From assembly GCA_002238965.1 (NCBI GenBank), contig MPNJ01000021.1:1-64000 (forward strand): DNA of 64,000 nucleotides, in the 5' to 3' direction. The stretch's first letter is position 1, and each line of letters opens with the position of its first letter. The position numbers and the translations under genes are program-made. Positions 28,204 to 36,973 of the stretch are shown in pieces. This DNA is from Nitrospinae bacterium bin107. Lineage in GTDB: Bacteria > UBA8248. The notes under the pieces were generated by a model. It ran no database searches. It was not told the DNA's origin and saw only the letters and a list, made by a program, of their open reading frames with translations.

Positions 28204-29256
28204 TTCGTCCATTCGTTGGGTTAGTTCGTGTACAGATTGACCAAGCAGTTCGCTGGCCTTGGCCTCAGAAATCGCTCCCTCCGCCAAGGCACGGAAGCAT
28301 AGGCGCTCGAAGCGCAAAGGCTGCTCACCGGGCATCGCGCCGGGTTCCTTGTAAGGAGGACTCCGCCATCCGTGACGGGTGAATTCGTTGAAGAGAATCC
28401 GAAAAAGAGAGTTGCCGAAGATCCCAAGGTCCTTGCAGCGGTAGGCAAGTGCCTGCACACTCACGCCAAATATCCGCTTGAGGTCAAATAGCTCGCCCCA
28501 GCCAATCGAAATACGGCACTTACCGATCTTCGCACGCAGTGTTTGAGCCGGCATAAGGAAAGCGCCAGCAAAGCGGTGTGCGGCCTTCTCGGCGTCAATT
28601 TTCGGCGCAACATCCAGCACCATGTGGCCGAGTTCGTGTGCGATAGTAAAGCGCTGGCGCTCTCCCCAGTCGCCTCGATTGACAACAATGACCGATGCGA
28701 TGCTTCTGTTTTCACGACGGACGCGTGCAGTGAGCCCATCAATGTTGGTGAGGTTCATCGAGAGGACCTTGATGCCGCGCTCCTCTAGGAGCTCGACGAG
28801 GTTCGGTATCGGATCGAGTCCTAGACCCCAGTGGGCGCGGAGTCCATGCGCCGCGTGTTCTGTTTCAGCCAAGTCTTGCAGAACAGGCCATAGAGCGTTT
28901 CGAGGCATATCCCAAGCGAAGGTGGGTAACCCTAAAATCTCCTCCACCGTGAGATAGCGTTCCAGCAGGTTGATCACCATGGCTTCGACCTGCGTCTCTT
29001 CGCGTTTGCTCGTTAACCGTTTTCTTCGTAAATCAACGGATTCCAAAGTGATATCACTGTCGTTAGTCAAGTAGCCGACGGATACGCCAAGCGCGTCTGC
29101 GAGCGCGATGAGGACACCCGGGCTGGGCATAGCTTCACTACGTTCATACTTACTGATTGCCTGCGCCGTGACGCGGTTGTCGATTCTAGCTTCAAGATCG
29201 CGGAGAGACAGGCCAGAAGCATGCCGGGATATCCTAATGCGTTTACCTACCGTCAT
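28192..29256 (-). CDS. XRE-ImmA/IrrE regulator-peptidase (copy 1)
   Basis: 354 residues from ATG 29256, which has GGGAGGT 4 bases upstream. Residues 1-65 form an XRE HTH (GKRIRISRHASGLSLRDLEARIDNRVTAQAISKYERS). The middle has the zinc peptidase motif HELGH (FTIAHELGHMVL) of the ImmA/IrrE family, followed by AHRFAGAFLMP. Such proteins repress promoters and are relieved by, or carry out, cleavage. It is divergent from the MBL/E2-E1-JAB operon across a 130-base shared promoter region, so it probably controls that operon. The final codons come from repeat R2. Confidence 0.85.
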   Translation of the reverse strand: MTVGKRIRISRHASGLSLRDLEARIDNRVTAQAISKYERSEAMPSPGVLIALADALGVSVGYLTNDSDITLESVDLRRKRLTSKREETQVEAMVINLLERYLTVEEILGLPTFAWDMPRNALWPVLQDLAETEHAAHGLRAHWGLGLDPIPNLVELLEERGIKVLSMNLTNIDGLTARVRRENRSIASVIVVNRGDWGERQRFTIAHELGHMVLDVAPKIDAEKAAHRFAGAFLMPAQTLRAKIGKCRISIGWGELFDLKRIFGVSVQALAYRCKDLGIFGNSLFRILFNEFTRHGWRSPPYKEPGAMPGEQPLRFERLCFRALAEGAISEAKASELLGQSVHELTQRMDEPPV

Positions 29257-29275
29257 ATTTACCTCCCTGCTTTGG

Positions 29276-29310
29276 TTGACAAATTTACTTATTTTATTAT
29301 ATTCTGTCAA
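29276..29310. promoter_or_regulatory. Face-to-face divergent promoters sharing TTGACA/TGTCAA
   Basis: Plus strand: TTGACA (29276-29281), a 16-base spacer and TATATT (29298-29303) point at the MBL operon. Minus strand: TTGACA (29310-29305), a 17-base spacer and TAAATT point at XRE-ImmA. The two -35 boxes form an inverted repeat around the core, so one bound regulator would block both. Confidence 0.6.
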
Positions 29311-29385
29311 CTAGATGATTGAAAGGTCGAAAAAGTCGGCGCATATCGAAGTGCGAACCAAAGTCTTGGGTGGGAGATTTAGACG

Positions 29386-30546
29386 ATGACTGCATATCTT
29401 TCTTTTTTCCCAGTCGCCAACGGCGACATGACGCTCATGCAGACTGAGGAGGGCCACAAGATATTGATCGATTTAAATATTCGGGCCGACGCGGACGACC
29501 CCGACAAAGACGAGCCCGATGTAGCGGCAAAACTTAAGGACAAGCTGTCTCGCGACGACGAAGGCCGGTTCTTTGTTGACGCCCTGCTTCTCAGTCATCC
29601 AGACGAGGATCACTGTCGCGGATTGCGCAAGCACTTTCACCTTGGGCCACCTGACGAATGGTCCAAGTCGTCGGACAAGATACTGATCCGAGAAATCTGG
29701 TCGTCACCGATGGTGTTCCGGCGCGCTTCGCGTCGGCATGTTCTTTGCGATGACGCAAAGGTCTTTAACGCCGAGGCCCGGCGCCGGGTTCGAAGGTTCC
29801 GTGATACGCCGTGGCTGGTAGGAGATGGCGACCGGATACTCATACTCGGTGAGGATGAGGAAGGCAAGACCGATGGCCTTCAGGAAATCCTCATTCGAAT
29901 GGGCACGGAGTTCTCGCACGTAAACGGTCAACATGATCGCTCGATGAAGGCTCTACTGCTTGCGCCGCTCCCGGCTGAAGATCAAGACGACGAAGAGGTT
30001 TTGTCGAAGAACAACTCCAGCACGATTTTGCGGTTCTCGCTGGCTGGCGGAGAGAATCAGGATAAGTGCCGGTTTCTCACGGGAGGAGATGCGGAAGTAG
30101 CTATCTGGAAGAAACTCTGGAATCGTTATTGCTGGCGTGCCGACTGGTTGTCGTACGATATTCTCCTTTCGCCGCACCACTGTTCCTGGCACAGCTTGTC
30201 CCATGACAGCTGGAGTGAGTTAGGAGAAAAAGCCGAAGTTTCGGAGGATGCGCGCAATGCGCTGTCGCAGGCGCGGGATGGAGCAACGATCGTTGCCAGC
30301 AGCAATCCGATCAAGAACGACGACAACGATCCACCCTGTATCCGCGCCAAGCGGGAATATGAAGCGATTGCCGAAGACGCAGCAGGCATTTTCGTATGTG
30401 TCGGAGAGCATCCGTCGGAGAAATCTCCCGATGTGATGGAGTTTGAAATCTCCGCTCATGGCTTGCGTTTGACGACCGCGCTTATGGGAGCCCCGTCGAT
30501 TCTTGGTGCCGGGGCCATTGGCCGGCAACCGCTCTCTCATGGGTGA
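29386..30546 (+). CDS. MBL-fold hydrolase of the E2-E1-JAB operon
   Basis: 386 residues. The metallo-beta-lactamase metal motif is H71-P-D-E-D-H76 (LLLSHPDEDHCRGL), with a later SPHHCSWHS likely giving further ligands. The N-terminus (FFPVANGDMTLMQTEEGHKILIDLN) is the usual first strands of ComEC-type MBL domains. Proteins of this type are known from comparative genomics beside bacterial E2-E1-JAB fusions; substrate unknown. GGGAG lies 10 bases before the ATG. The stop overlaps the next gene by GTGA. A second, distinct MBL protein ends the same cassette. Confidence 0.8.
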   Translation: MTAYLSFFPVANGDMTLMQTEEGHKILIDLNIRADADDPDKDEPDVAAKLKDKLSRDDEGRFFVDALLLSHPDEDHCRGLRKHFHLGPPDEWSKSSDKILIREIWSSPMVFRRASRRHVLCDDAKVFNAEARRRVRRFRDTPWLVGDGDRILILGEDEEGKTDGLQEILIRMGTEFSHVNGQHDRSMKALLLAPLPAEDQDDEEVLSKNNSSTILRFSLAGGENQDKCRFLTGGDAEVAIWKKLWNRYCWRADWLSYDILLSPHHCSWHSLSHDSWSELGEKAEVSEDARNALSQARDGATIVASSNPIKNDDNDPPCIRAKREYEAIAEDAAGIFVCVGEHPSEKSPDVMEFEISAHGLRLTTALMGAPSILGAGAIGRQPLSHG

Positions 30547-32891
30547 GGCGGGAGATGACGCGCGTCGGACCTGACGACGCAGTTCGGCGTGCCCTGACTC
30601 TTATCTCCGAGCATCCCGGCGTTCATCAAGTCGACGCTCCGCTGATCGATGAGGCAAGCGGCGCAACCACCGTCAATGTGACCTTCGGAATCAACTTGCC
30701 AAACGAATGGCGGCGGCAGGGCGAAAGCCCCTCTGGCGTCAGACTTAAAGAAGTAGTGCGTTTAGATTTTCCTAGCGGATTCCCCTTGGAGCCGCCGGAA
30801 CTATCGCTACGTACGGACTTCACCCGGGACCTGCCACACATGCAACCGTGGGTGATAGATGGGCGACCGGTTCCGTGCATCTATGACGGCGACCTAGCCG
30901 AGTTACTCCACACGGAGGGTCTGGCTGGCATTCTCAACCAGACCTTCATATGGCTCGAAAACGCCGCTCTCGGCACGCTTATCGATCCTGAGCAGGGATG
31001 GGAACCTGTTCGCCGCGATTCCTTAAGTGATGTCGTAGTTGCCGATGCAGAGCATTTGCAGGGACTTGTAGATCGGCATGGCGGACACCGGTTCCTAAAG
31101 ACCAACTATCTGAAGATCGATGCCGCGGACGGGACGCAATGCGTTAATTGCCAGGTGTTGAATGAAGTGGTCAAGGTAGACCGAGTATCCGTTGTCAAAG
31201 TCATTGGCGAATCCAAACTCAATGACGATGTTCAATTCCGTCGCGGCGCTTCTCTGGCGCTGGTTGTCTGGCCAGGGAAACATCCTTCAGGGGAGACGAT
31301 TGTCTGCGATACCTATTTCCCGGAGACGGTCGATAGTGTTAATAGCCTCAAGGAACGCGCGGCGTTGTATGGTTGCAAACAGGAATTGGGCGCTGCCCTG
31401 AGCCTGCTTGGGAAATGTTTAGTAGGTCGTTCAGTGGCGGCTCCGTTCACGATAGTGGTGATCCTCTTGGCTCGCCGGCCGTACAAAGTGATTGGCAGCG
31501 TAAGCCCGATTGAAGTTTGCCCGTATGTTATCGATGTCCAAGCTCCCCATTTGTTTACCTACGGCGGGGTTTCGGCTGTTCGCGCGGCGGCGCACCGCCA
31601 CGCCATTTCCCGCACGCTTCTTGCTCAAATGGCTGGTAACGAAGCAACAGCCGAACGTCCTTGCTGGACGCTTCTCGGTGCCGGCAGTCTCGGTTCCAAG
31701 CTCGCGCTTCACCTCGCTCGCGCGGGCAATGGCCCGGACGTGGTTGTCGACAAGTCGAGAATGAAGCCACACAACGCGGCGCGGCACGCACTTATTCCGG
31801 CAACAGGTGACATGCAGTTCCTCTGGATGGATACCAAAGTCCGTGCCCTTTCTAAAGCGCTGAGCGGCTTTAACCAGACTACGACGCCAATTGTGGCGGA
31901 TGCAGCGCTTATGGCGGTGAACAGAAGCGATGCGCAGGGCGCTTGGTCGAGCAAGACTTGGGCGGTTGTGAATGCAACAGCATCGCTGGCGGTTCGCGAG
32001 GCGCTTGGGGCGAGCGAATCGTTGTCTGCGCGGGTCATCGAAACGTCGCTGTTTTCAGAAGGCCGCATCGGAGTAATTACTGTCGAAGGATTGAGCCGCA
32101 ACCCAATCACCACAGATTTGATGGCGGAATTCTACGCAATTCTGCATGAGAATCCGCATCTGGCATCTATCGTCTTTAATGACGATGACCCGTTTTCACG
32201 CCAGATTATCGGCCACGGATGCGGCTCATTGACAACGGTGATGTCAGACAGCCGCTTGTCACTATTTGCAGCCGGCATGGCCGAATATCTGCTCGCCAAA
32301 CAACGCGAGGGTATGCCCGATGAGGGCGGTGAAGTCATGATTGGTAGATTGACAGATGATGGTCTGGGTTTGGAGTGGCGAGCGTGTCCAACCCCTCGGG
32401 TTACCGTCGTGCAGACGAACAACGGAGAAGCATGGTGCGTGCATCTTCATGAACGGGCGCTAACCAAGATGCAGGAGGAAGTAGCACGCTGGCCGAACGT
32501 CGAAACAGGTGGTGTGCTGATGGGCCGGCTCTCCGAAGTATCACGTGTTGCCCATGTGGTCGATGTGCTAGATGCGCCGGAGGACAGTCGACGAACTGCT
32601 AACGAATTTGTACTTGGTACAAAAGGACTGCGAAATCTTATACGGACTTACTCGGAGGCTGTCGGATGGTCACTCTACTGCTTGGGCACATGGCATAGCC
32701 ACCTGTCTCCTAGCGGCCCATCCCCGACAGACCGGGATACGGCAAGAGCTGTGTCATTGGCGCGTCTCACACCGTCGATATTCGTGATAATGACTCCCGC
32801 TGGTTTCGAGGCGCTTACAGGGGACGCGACCGATTTCCATCTACAGAACATGCATACAGATGTGGAAGTAGACAGAAACCAGGATGCTTAG
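30543..32891 (+). CDS. E2-E1-JAB ubiquitin-conjugation-like fusion protein
   Basis: 782 residues, three modules. Residues 1-150: E2-like fold with candidate catalytic C112 (RPVPCIYDGDLAELL) and TFIWLENA. Residues about 370-590: E1/ThiF-like adenylation domain with GAGSLGS (379-385) and candidate catalytic C560 (GHGCGSLTTVMSD). Residues about 630-770: JAB/JAMM deubiquitinase-like domain with E654 (ETGGVLMG), H718-S-H720, S727 and D730. CBASS Cap2 and Cap3 split these functions. Here one chain could activate, conjugate and release a modifier. No ubiquitin-like gene is visible nearby. Starts at GTG 30543; ATG 30555 after GGCGGG is possible. Confidence 0.85.
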   Translation: MRREMTRVGPDDAVRRALTLISEHPGVHQVDAPLIDEASGATTVNVTFGINLPNEWRRQGESPSGVRLKEVVRLDFPSGFPLEPPELSLRTDFTRDLPHMQPWVIDGRPVPCIYDGDLAELLHTEGLAGILNQTFIWLENAALGTLIDPEQGWEPVRRDSLSDVVVADAEHLQGLVDRHGGHRFLKTNYLKIDAADGTQCVNCQVLNEVVKVDRVSVVKVIGESKLNDDVQFRRGASLALVVWPGKHPSGETIVCDTYFPETVDSVNSLKERAALYGCKQELGAALSLLGKCLVGRSVAAPFTIVVILLARRPYKVIGSVSPIEVCPYVIDVQAPHLFTYGGVSAVRAAAHRHAISRTLLAQMAGNEATAERPCWTLLGAGSLGSKLALHLARAGNGPDVVVDKSRMKPHNAARHALIPATGDMQFLWMDTKVRALSKALSGFNQTTTPIVADAALMAVNRSDAQGAWSSKTWAVVNATASLAVREALGASESLSARVIETSLFSEGRIGVITVEGLSRNPITTDLMAEFYAILHENPHLASIVFNDDDPFSRQIIGHGCGSLTTVMSDSRLSLFAAGMAEYLLAKQREGMPDEGGEVMIGRLTDDGLGLEWRACPTPRVTVVQTNNGEAWCVHLHERALTKMQEEVARWPNVETGGVLMGRLSEVSRVAHVVDVLDAPEDSRRTANEFVLGTKGLRNLIRTYSEAVGWSLYCLGTWHSHLSPSGPSPTDRDTARAVSLARLTPSIFVIMTPAGFEALTGDATDFHLQNMHTDVEVDRNQDA

Positions 32892-32943
32892 GCCGTCAAA
32901 TTTGAGCAATAACATGACGGACAGGAAAGGAAAATAGAACGCA

Positions 32944-33438
32944 ATGGACGGGATTCTAGAGAAAATATCTTCTTACAATATCTTCAACTATCTCTTTCCC
33001 GGCACCCTTTTCGCGGTCATCGCAGAAGCGTTGACGACCTACCGCTTTATTCAAGACGACATTGTAGTTGGTCTTTTTTTCTACTACTTCATTGGATTGG
33101 TCATAAGCCGAATAGGTTCTCTATTAATCGAACCAGCGCTAAAGAAAGCCCATTTTATTACGTTTGTCGAATATCCGAAATTCGTTGAAGCCTCAAAGTC
33201 AGATCCAAAGATCGACATGCTTTCAGAAGCGAATAACATGTATCGTACATTATGCGCACTCTTTATGCTTCTTTTGTCTGTCGCTCTGTTCGACAAATAT
33301 GCACCACGATTGCCGTGGTTGGTAGCTTCTGGTCCGTATATAGCCGGTGCCGCTCTCTTCGTAATGTTCCTTTTCTCCTATCGGAAACAGACAGCATTCA
33401 TCGTTAAACGTGTTAACTCCAATGCTCGTAGTGATTGA
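32944..33438 (+). CDS. Small multi-pass membrane protein of the cassette
   Basis: 164 residues opening MDGILEKISSYNIFNYLFPGTLFAVIAEALT. About four hydrophobic segments (16-30, 40-60, 104-118, 128-146) predict an inner-membrane protein with a cytosolic loop (EYPKFVEASKSDPKIDML). I recall the SYNIFNYLFPG opening from small membrane proteins near defence genes, but have no named family. Preceded by GGAAAGGAA; 52 bases after the fusion gene and so probably cotranscribed. May anchor the system or act as the killing component. Confidence 0.6.
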   Translation: MDGILEKISSYNIFNYLFPGTLFAVIAEALTTYRFIQDDIVVGLFFYYFIGLVISRIGSLLIEPALKKAHFITFVEYPKFVEASKSDPKIDMLSEANNMYRTLCALFMLLLSVALFDKYAPRLPWLVASGPYIAGAALFVMFLFSYRKQTAFIVKRVNSNARSD

Positions 33439-33600
33439 ACAAAATTTCATGGAGTTGAGGTACAACGGAAAATGCCTCAAGCGAAGAACGACTTAGACCA
33501 CAGGCACTTTCCTGAAAAAATTACTTATCCGTTCGGGATGATGAAAGGATTGCCAGGCAAGTAATAGTGAGTTCATCTTGTTGGCACAACGGAGGCACAA

Positions 33601-34104
33601 ATGACTAATGGAAACGCAGCAGGTGCTACGCATAAGGCAAGCGGATGGAAACGAATGTTTCTGGATGATGAGGGGAATCCATCATCAATGCGTGTTATGG
33701 CGGCAATTGCCTTTGTGGCCTCGGGGTATCTTGCGAATGTCGAGGTGTTTGGCAGGATCGCGTCAGAGAACAAAAATACGAGTGATACGGAGTTGGTGTT
33801 CTATTTCTTGGCAGCTGCGTTCGTGCCAAAAGCGCTGCAGAAGTTTGCGGAGGGTTCTAGTGTCAGCGGCGACAATATCGATGTAGAACAAAATAAGAAG
33901 GGTTGGTTCACCGACAACAACGGAAACCCCTCTTCGGTTCGATTGATGTCTTTGGGTGCTCTGCTTATTGCGATAGCGTTAGCCGTGATTGAAGTTCACG
34001 GCTGGGGTTCGGCGGAAGGAAAGAACGAACTCGTTTTGTACTTCCTCGCAGCGGCCTTCGTACCGAAATCGATTCAGAAGTTCGCGGAGCATAAACCCCA
34101 GTGA
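33601..34104 (+). CDS. Membrane protein built of two tandem 2-TM repeats
   Basis: 167 residues made of an internal duplication. Unit 1 (about 16-82): GWKRMFLDDEGNPSSMRVMAAIAF...ELVFYFLAAAFVPKALQKFAE. Unit 2 (about 100-163): GWFTDNNGNPSSVRLMSLGALL...ELVLYFLAAAFVPKSIQKFAE. Each unit has two hydrophobic helices with a charged hinge. The layout recalls phage-type holin-like 2-TM proteins with a GNPSS-R-M motif. GGAGG lies 7 bases before the ATG. May form a pore, but that is inference. Confidence 0.6.
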   Translation: MTNGNAAGATHKASGWKRMFLDDEGNPSSMRVMAAIAFVASGYLANVEVFGRIASENKNTSDTELVFYFLAAAFVPKALQKFAEGSSVSGDNIDVEQNKKGWFTDNNGNPSSVRLMSLGALLIAIALAVIEVHGWGSAEGKNELVLYFLAAAFVPKSIQKFAEHKPQ

Positions 34105-34588
34105 ATACTATATTCGGTTGGAAGCGACTGGTGACGCAAGATGAATTGGCAGCTCGTTTCACTTTGGGCCATTACTTCCGATGTGCATGCCGACGCGGGA
34201 GCCAGACGCCTTTTTCCAGCAAGGACGAGTTGCAGGGCTGGTCGTCGAGCACCTGGTACTGCTCGACAGCAAGCAAATCCTTCCAGGAGTCGTGTGCTGT
34301 TGGTTCCTCATCACTTGTGAGAAGGGCATCACTGCGGCTTCGGGTACAGCCGCCAAGTGGACCGTCGACCACTAGATCATCGATCAATATGTAGTGCCAA
34401 CGCTGGTGGAGTTGAACGCAGTTTGAACACGAAGATTCGGCGCACGGTCGAGGGACAGCTTCTGGAGCGTGTGGCGCACGCTTTGGAGTTCTAAATTGCG
34501 GAAGGGTTGCACGATGCATTCGAGCGCTAGGCCGGCGAGGAAAGCTGTCGAGATTCCAAACTAACCAAACGAGGACGGAGGTTTCCCT
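34105..34588. other. 484-base gap before the second MBL gene
   Basis: Several short frames exist on both strands (for example 34181-34375) but none has a good start or a recognisable family. The GC content is higher than in the flanking genes, so this may be a remnant inserted in the operon. A promoter for the following gene is possible. Confidence 0.3.
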
Positions 34589-35467
34589 GTGAGCATCGTG
34601 CATTCCTATGCCGTAGGAGACGGTGACATGTTTTCGATCCGACACAATTCAGACAATTGTACGATCATTGACTGTAGCATTTCAGAAGGTAATGAAAACC
34701 GGCTATTGAAAGAGATCGATAAGCAACGAGAAGGCAAGGGGATTACACGCTTCATTTCGACACATCCGGACCAGGACCACCTAGAGGGACTGGTGGCCTT
34801 GGATGATCATATTAATATATTAAATTTCTATGTCGTGAATAACAGTGCGACTAAGGAAGTCGAAACCAATGATTTCAAACGCTACAAGAAGCTGCGCGAT
34901 GGGGATAAAGCATTCTATATTTTTAGAGATTGCAAGAGAAGGTGGATGAATCAAAATGATGACGAGCGCGACTCTTCCGGCATCAATATCCGCTGGCCTA
35001 TCACTTCGAATAAACACTTCAAGGATGCACTAAAAGATGCTGGCGACGGGAAAAGCCCCAACAACATATCACCCGTGATTACGTATTCGCTCAACAACGG
35101 TGTCGATATGGCCTGGTTCGGCGATCTTGAGACGGACTTCATGGAGGAAATTAAAGGCGAGATTTCTTGGCCCAACGTGGACATACTATTCGCACCGCAC
35201 CATGGACGGGACAGCGGCAAGATCCCTAAGTCAATTCTAGAGGAGATGAAGCCTAAGATTCTAGTGGTTGGTGAGGCTCCGTCCAAGAACCTGAACTACT
35301 ATCGGGACTACAACACGATTACACAGAACTCTGCGCGTTCTATCTATTTCGAATGTGTCGCCAACTGGGTCCACATTTACGTTGGCAGTTCGACCTACAA
35401 AGTAGATTTTTTGAAGGACAAGGCGGCTAGTACCTACACCAACTATATCGGTTCACTAGATGTATGA
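34589..35467 (+). CDS. Second MBL-fold (ComEC-like) protein of the cassette
   Basis: 292 residues, GTG start after GGACGGAGG. Metal motif H59-P-D-Q-D-H64 (ISTHPDQDHLEGL), a later metal-binding APHHGRDSG, and WFGDLETDF. This is the ComEC/Rec2-type MBL fold without membrane segments, so a soluble nuclease or phosphodiesterase-like enzyme is likely. It shares fold and N-terminal layout (SYAVGDGDMFSIRH) with the MBL protein at 29386 but is clearly diverged. It could be a separate single-gene defence unit, as a 484-base gap precedes it. Confidence 0.75.
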   Translation: MSIVHSYAVGDGDMFSIRHNSDNCTIIDCSISEGNENRLLKEIDKQREGKGITRFISTHPDQDHLEGLVALDDHINILNFYVVNNSATKEVETNDFKRYKKLRDGDKAFYIFRDCKRRWMNQNDDERDSSGINIRWPITSNKHFKDALKDAGDGKSPNNISPVITYSLNNGVDMAWFGDLETDFMEEIKGEISWPNVDILFAPHHGRDSGKIPKSILEEMKPKILVVGEAPSKNLNYYRDYNTITQNSARSIYFECVANWVHIYVGSSTYKVDFLKDKAASTYTNYIGSLDV

Positions 35468-35614
35468 TGCTCGTTGATTGAGCTTTACATGACCATCCCA
35501 AGGATTCAGTAACTTCTAGCCCCTGGCTGTCCCCATTGCTGCCGGTCCCTGAAGTTTACCGACACGATTTACTAAAGTCCCGTACTGCCTTGACGAGCAA
35601 TCAGACGAGCACGG

Positions 35615-35947
35615 ATGTGTGATTCGCCGATGGCATTTGCGGACGCAGAGCCGGTTGCTAACGACCTAGCGGCGGTGATGCAAGTGCGGCGGAGCCGGTT
35701 TTGTGGCGGCGATGATATTCAGAGTGAGCCAGAATGGCCTCACACGGAAACGGAATTCTACCGGTTGCGCTCGACTATGTTCGTCGCACAGGTCATCGCC
35801 CGCTACATGGAGAAAGCCGAACGAGAGGCCGAGATCGAGACAATCTGCTGCAACAACTCCGAAGTCGCGCCGGAATTATCGGGTAAACCGGCAAATAATC
35901 CGCTGAATCGGCCGGAGTTTGGAAGCGCTCCGACAGAAACCCACTAG
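35615..35947 (+). pseudogene. Degraded copy of the small 924-1229 gene
   Basis: The frame encodes PEWPHTETEFYRLRSTMF...ICCNNSEVAPELSG. It aligns with NEWPRTEVEIHLLRSAMF...ISRNISEVAPELPV of the 924-1229 protein over about 55 residues. The N-terminal ribbon-helix-helix part is not recognisable here, so this is a truncated relic or a diverged paralogue. It sits directly before repeat R3. Confidence 0.65.
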
Positions 35948-35953
35948 GCTAAG

Positions 35954-36108
35954 CTGGAGTTTGAATTCATCCGCTTCCGATTTGATTACTTATTACTGAA
36001 AACGAATCCCCAACAAGGCTGGAAACAATGAATTTTTCCAAATGATTTCAAAGGGGTAGCAGAATTTCACGCCTGATTGAATTTCCCCACCGTCTGAAAA
36101 CGGGCGAA
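35954..36108 (+). repeat. Dispersed repeat copy R3
   Basis: Third direct copy: TTTGAATTCATCCGCTTCCG, TTTGATTACTTATTACTGAA and AACGAATCCCCAAC at the left. The middle has diverged and an end block CCGTCTGAAAACGGGCG closes it. That end block is shared with R4, not with R1/R2. Bases 36109-36336 after it hold no gene. Confidence 0.75.
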
Positions 36109-36336
36109 ACATTCTCAACGAGTTCGCTATCCTGCTGGTCCACTTCAGGCCATGAAATGCCGTACATCTGCAGGTCGTGATCGCTTCCTCTCCCGCGTGG
36201 CCACCGTTGATCATCTTCTGACTGCGACGAAACATGTTCCATCTTCCATGGATGGTTCGCGCTGTATTTCCTTTTTAGAATCTTGAACAGCGGAAACCAG
36301 TCGGCGCCGGACCCCGACGCCTGGGATTTTGTAATT

Positions 36337-36364
36337 TGTCAGAAACTATTATATATTTCTGACA
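36337..36364. promoter_or_regulatory. Perfect inverted repeat before the second abiEi, likely operator
   Basis: TGTCAGAAA (36337-36345) and TTTCTGACA (36356-36364) are perfect 9-base arms around a 10-base AT-only-but-one core. The repeat lies 15 bases before the abiEi ATG, where it would overlap the promoter. AbiEi autorepression is the expected use. Confidence 0.65.
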
Positions 36365-36379
36365 GAAAAGGGGTGTCTC

Positions 36380-36973
36380 ATGGAAAAACTGAGCGAAGCG
36401 ATTCTGCATCACGCAAGAAACAGGCCCGAAGGCGTTCCGTTGAGCGCCAAGGGGTTGCTGCATCTCGGCAGCCGCGCCGCGGTCGATCAGGCCTTGTCGC
36501 GTCTTGCCCGTCGCGGTGACCTGCTTCGCGCGGGACGGGGCCTCTACCTCCTCCCAGTGAAGAGCCGGTTCGGCAGCCGGGCGCCCTCGCTCCAGAAGAC
36601 GGTCGAGGCGCTGGCGGCCCAGCGCGGGGAGCGGATCGCTTCCAGCGGCGCCATGGCGGCGAATACGCTCGGCCTGACGACGCAGGTGCCGGTCAGGCCC
36701 GTCTTCCTGACCTCGGGACGCAGCCGTAAACTGAAACTCGGCCGTCAGGAGGTCGAATTGCGGCACGCGCCGCCATGGCAGCTCGTACTGAGTGGCCGCA
36801 AGGCGGGAGACGCCGTCCGGGCGCTCGCCTGGCTCGGACCAGAGAGGGCCGGGACGGCGCTCGATGTGATCGGGGGATCGCTGAGCCTCGAGGAACGCAG
36901 GGAGTTGGCCGATGTCAGCGCGCAAATGCCGGGATGGCTCGCGGGTCCGGTGAGTCGGTTGACGCATGGCTGA
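36380..36973 (+). CDS. AbiEi-like (DUF6088) antitoxin (copy 2)
   Basis: 197 residues. An N-terminal winged helix (HHARNRPEGVPLSAKGLLHLGSRAAVDQALSRLARRGDLLRAGRGLYLLP, 10-59) precedes the antitoxin domain (ERIASSGAMAANTLGLTTQVPVRPVFLTSGRSRKLKLG). This layout matches DUF6088/AbiEi-type antitoxins. It overlaps the toxin gene by 8 bases, and a perfect inverted repeat lies just upstream. GC-rich, unlike the neighbouring AT-rich cassette, so it was acquired separately. Confidence 0.82.
   Translation: MEKLSEAILHHARNRPEGVPLSAKGLLHLGSRAAVDQALSRLARRGDLLRAGRGLYLLPVKSRFGSRAPSLQKTVEALAAQRGERIASSGAMAANTLGLTTQVPVRPVFLTSGRSRKLKLGRQEVELRHAPPWQLVLSGRKAGDAVRALAWLGPERAGTALDVIGGSLSLEERRELADVSAQMPGWLAGPVSRLTHG

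Noticed and set aside
29386-30546. MBL protein ending in His-Gly as a possible ubiquitin-like substrate
   Set aside because: A single terminal glycine without a beta-grasp domain is too weak; the protein is an MBL enzyme by its HxDxDH motif.
34172-34645. 157-residue minus-strand frame in the gap before the second MBL gene
   Set aside because: No start signal or family, and it overlaps the well-supported start of the MBL gene.
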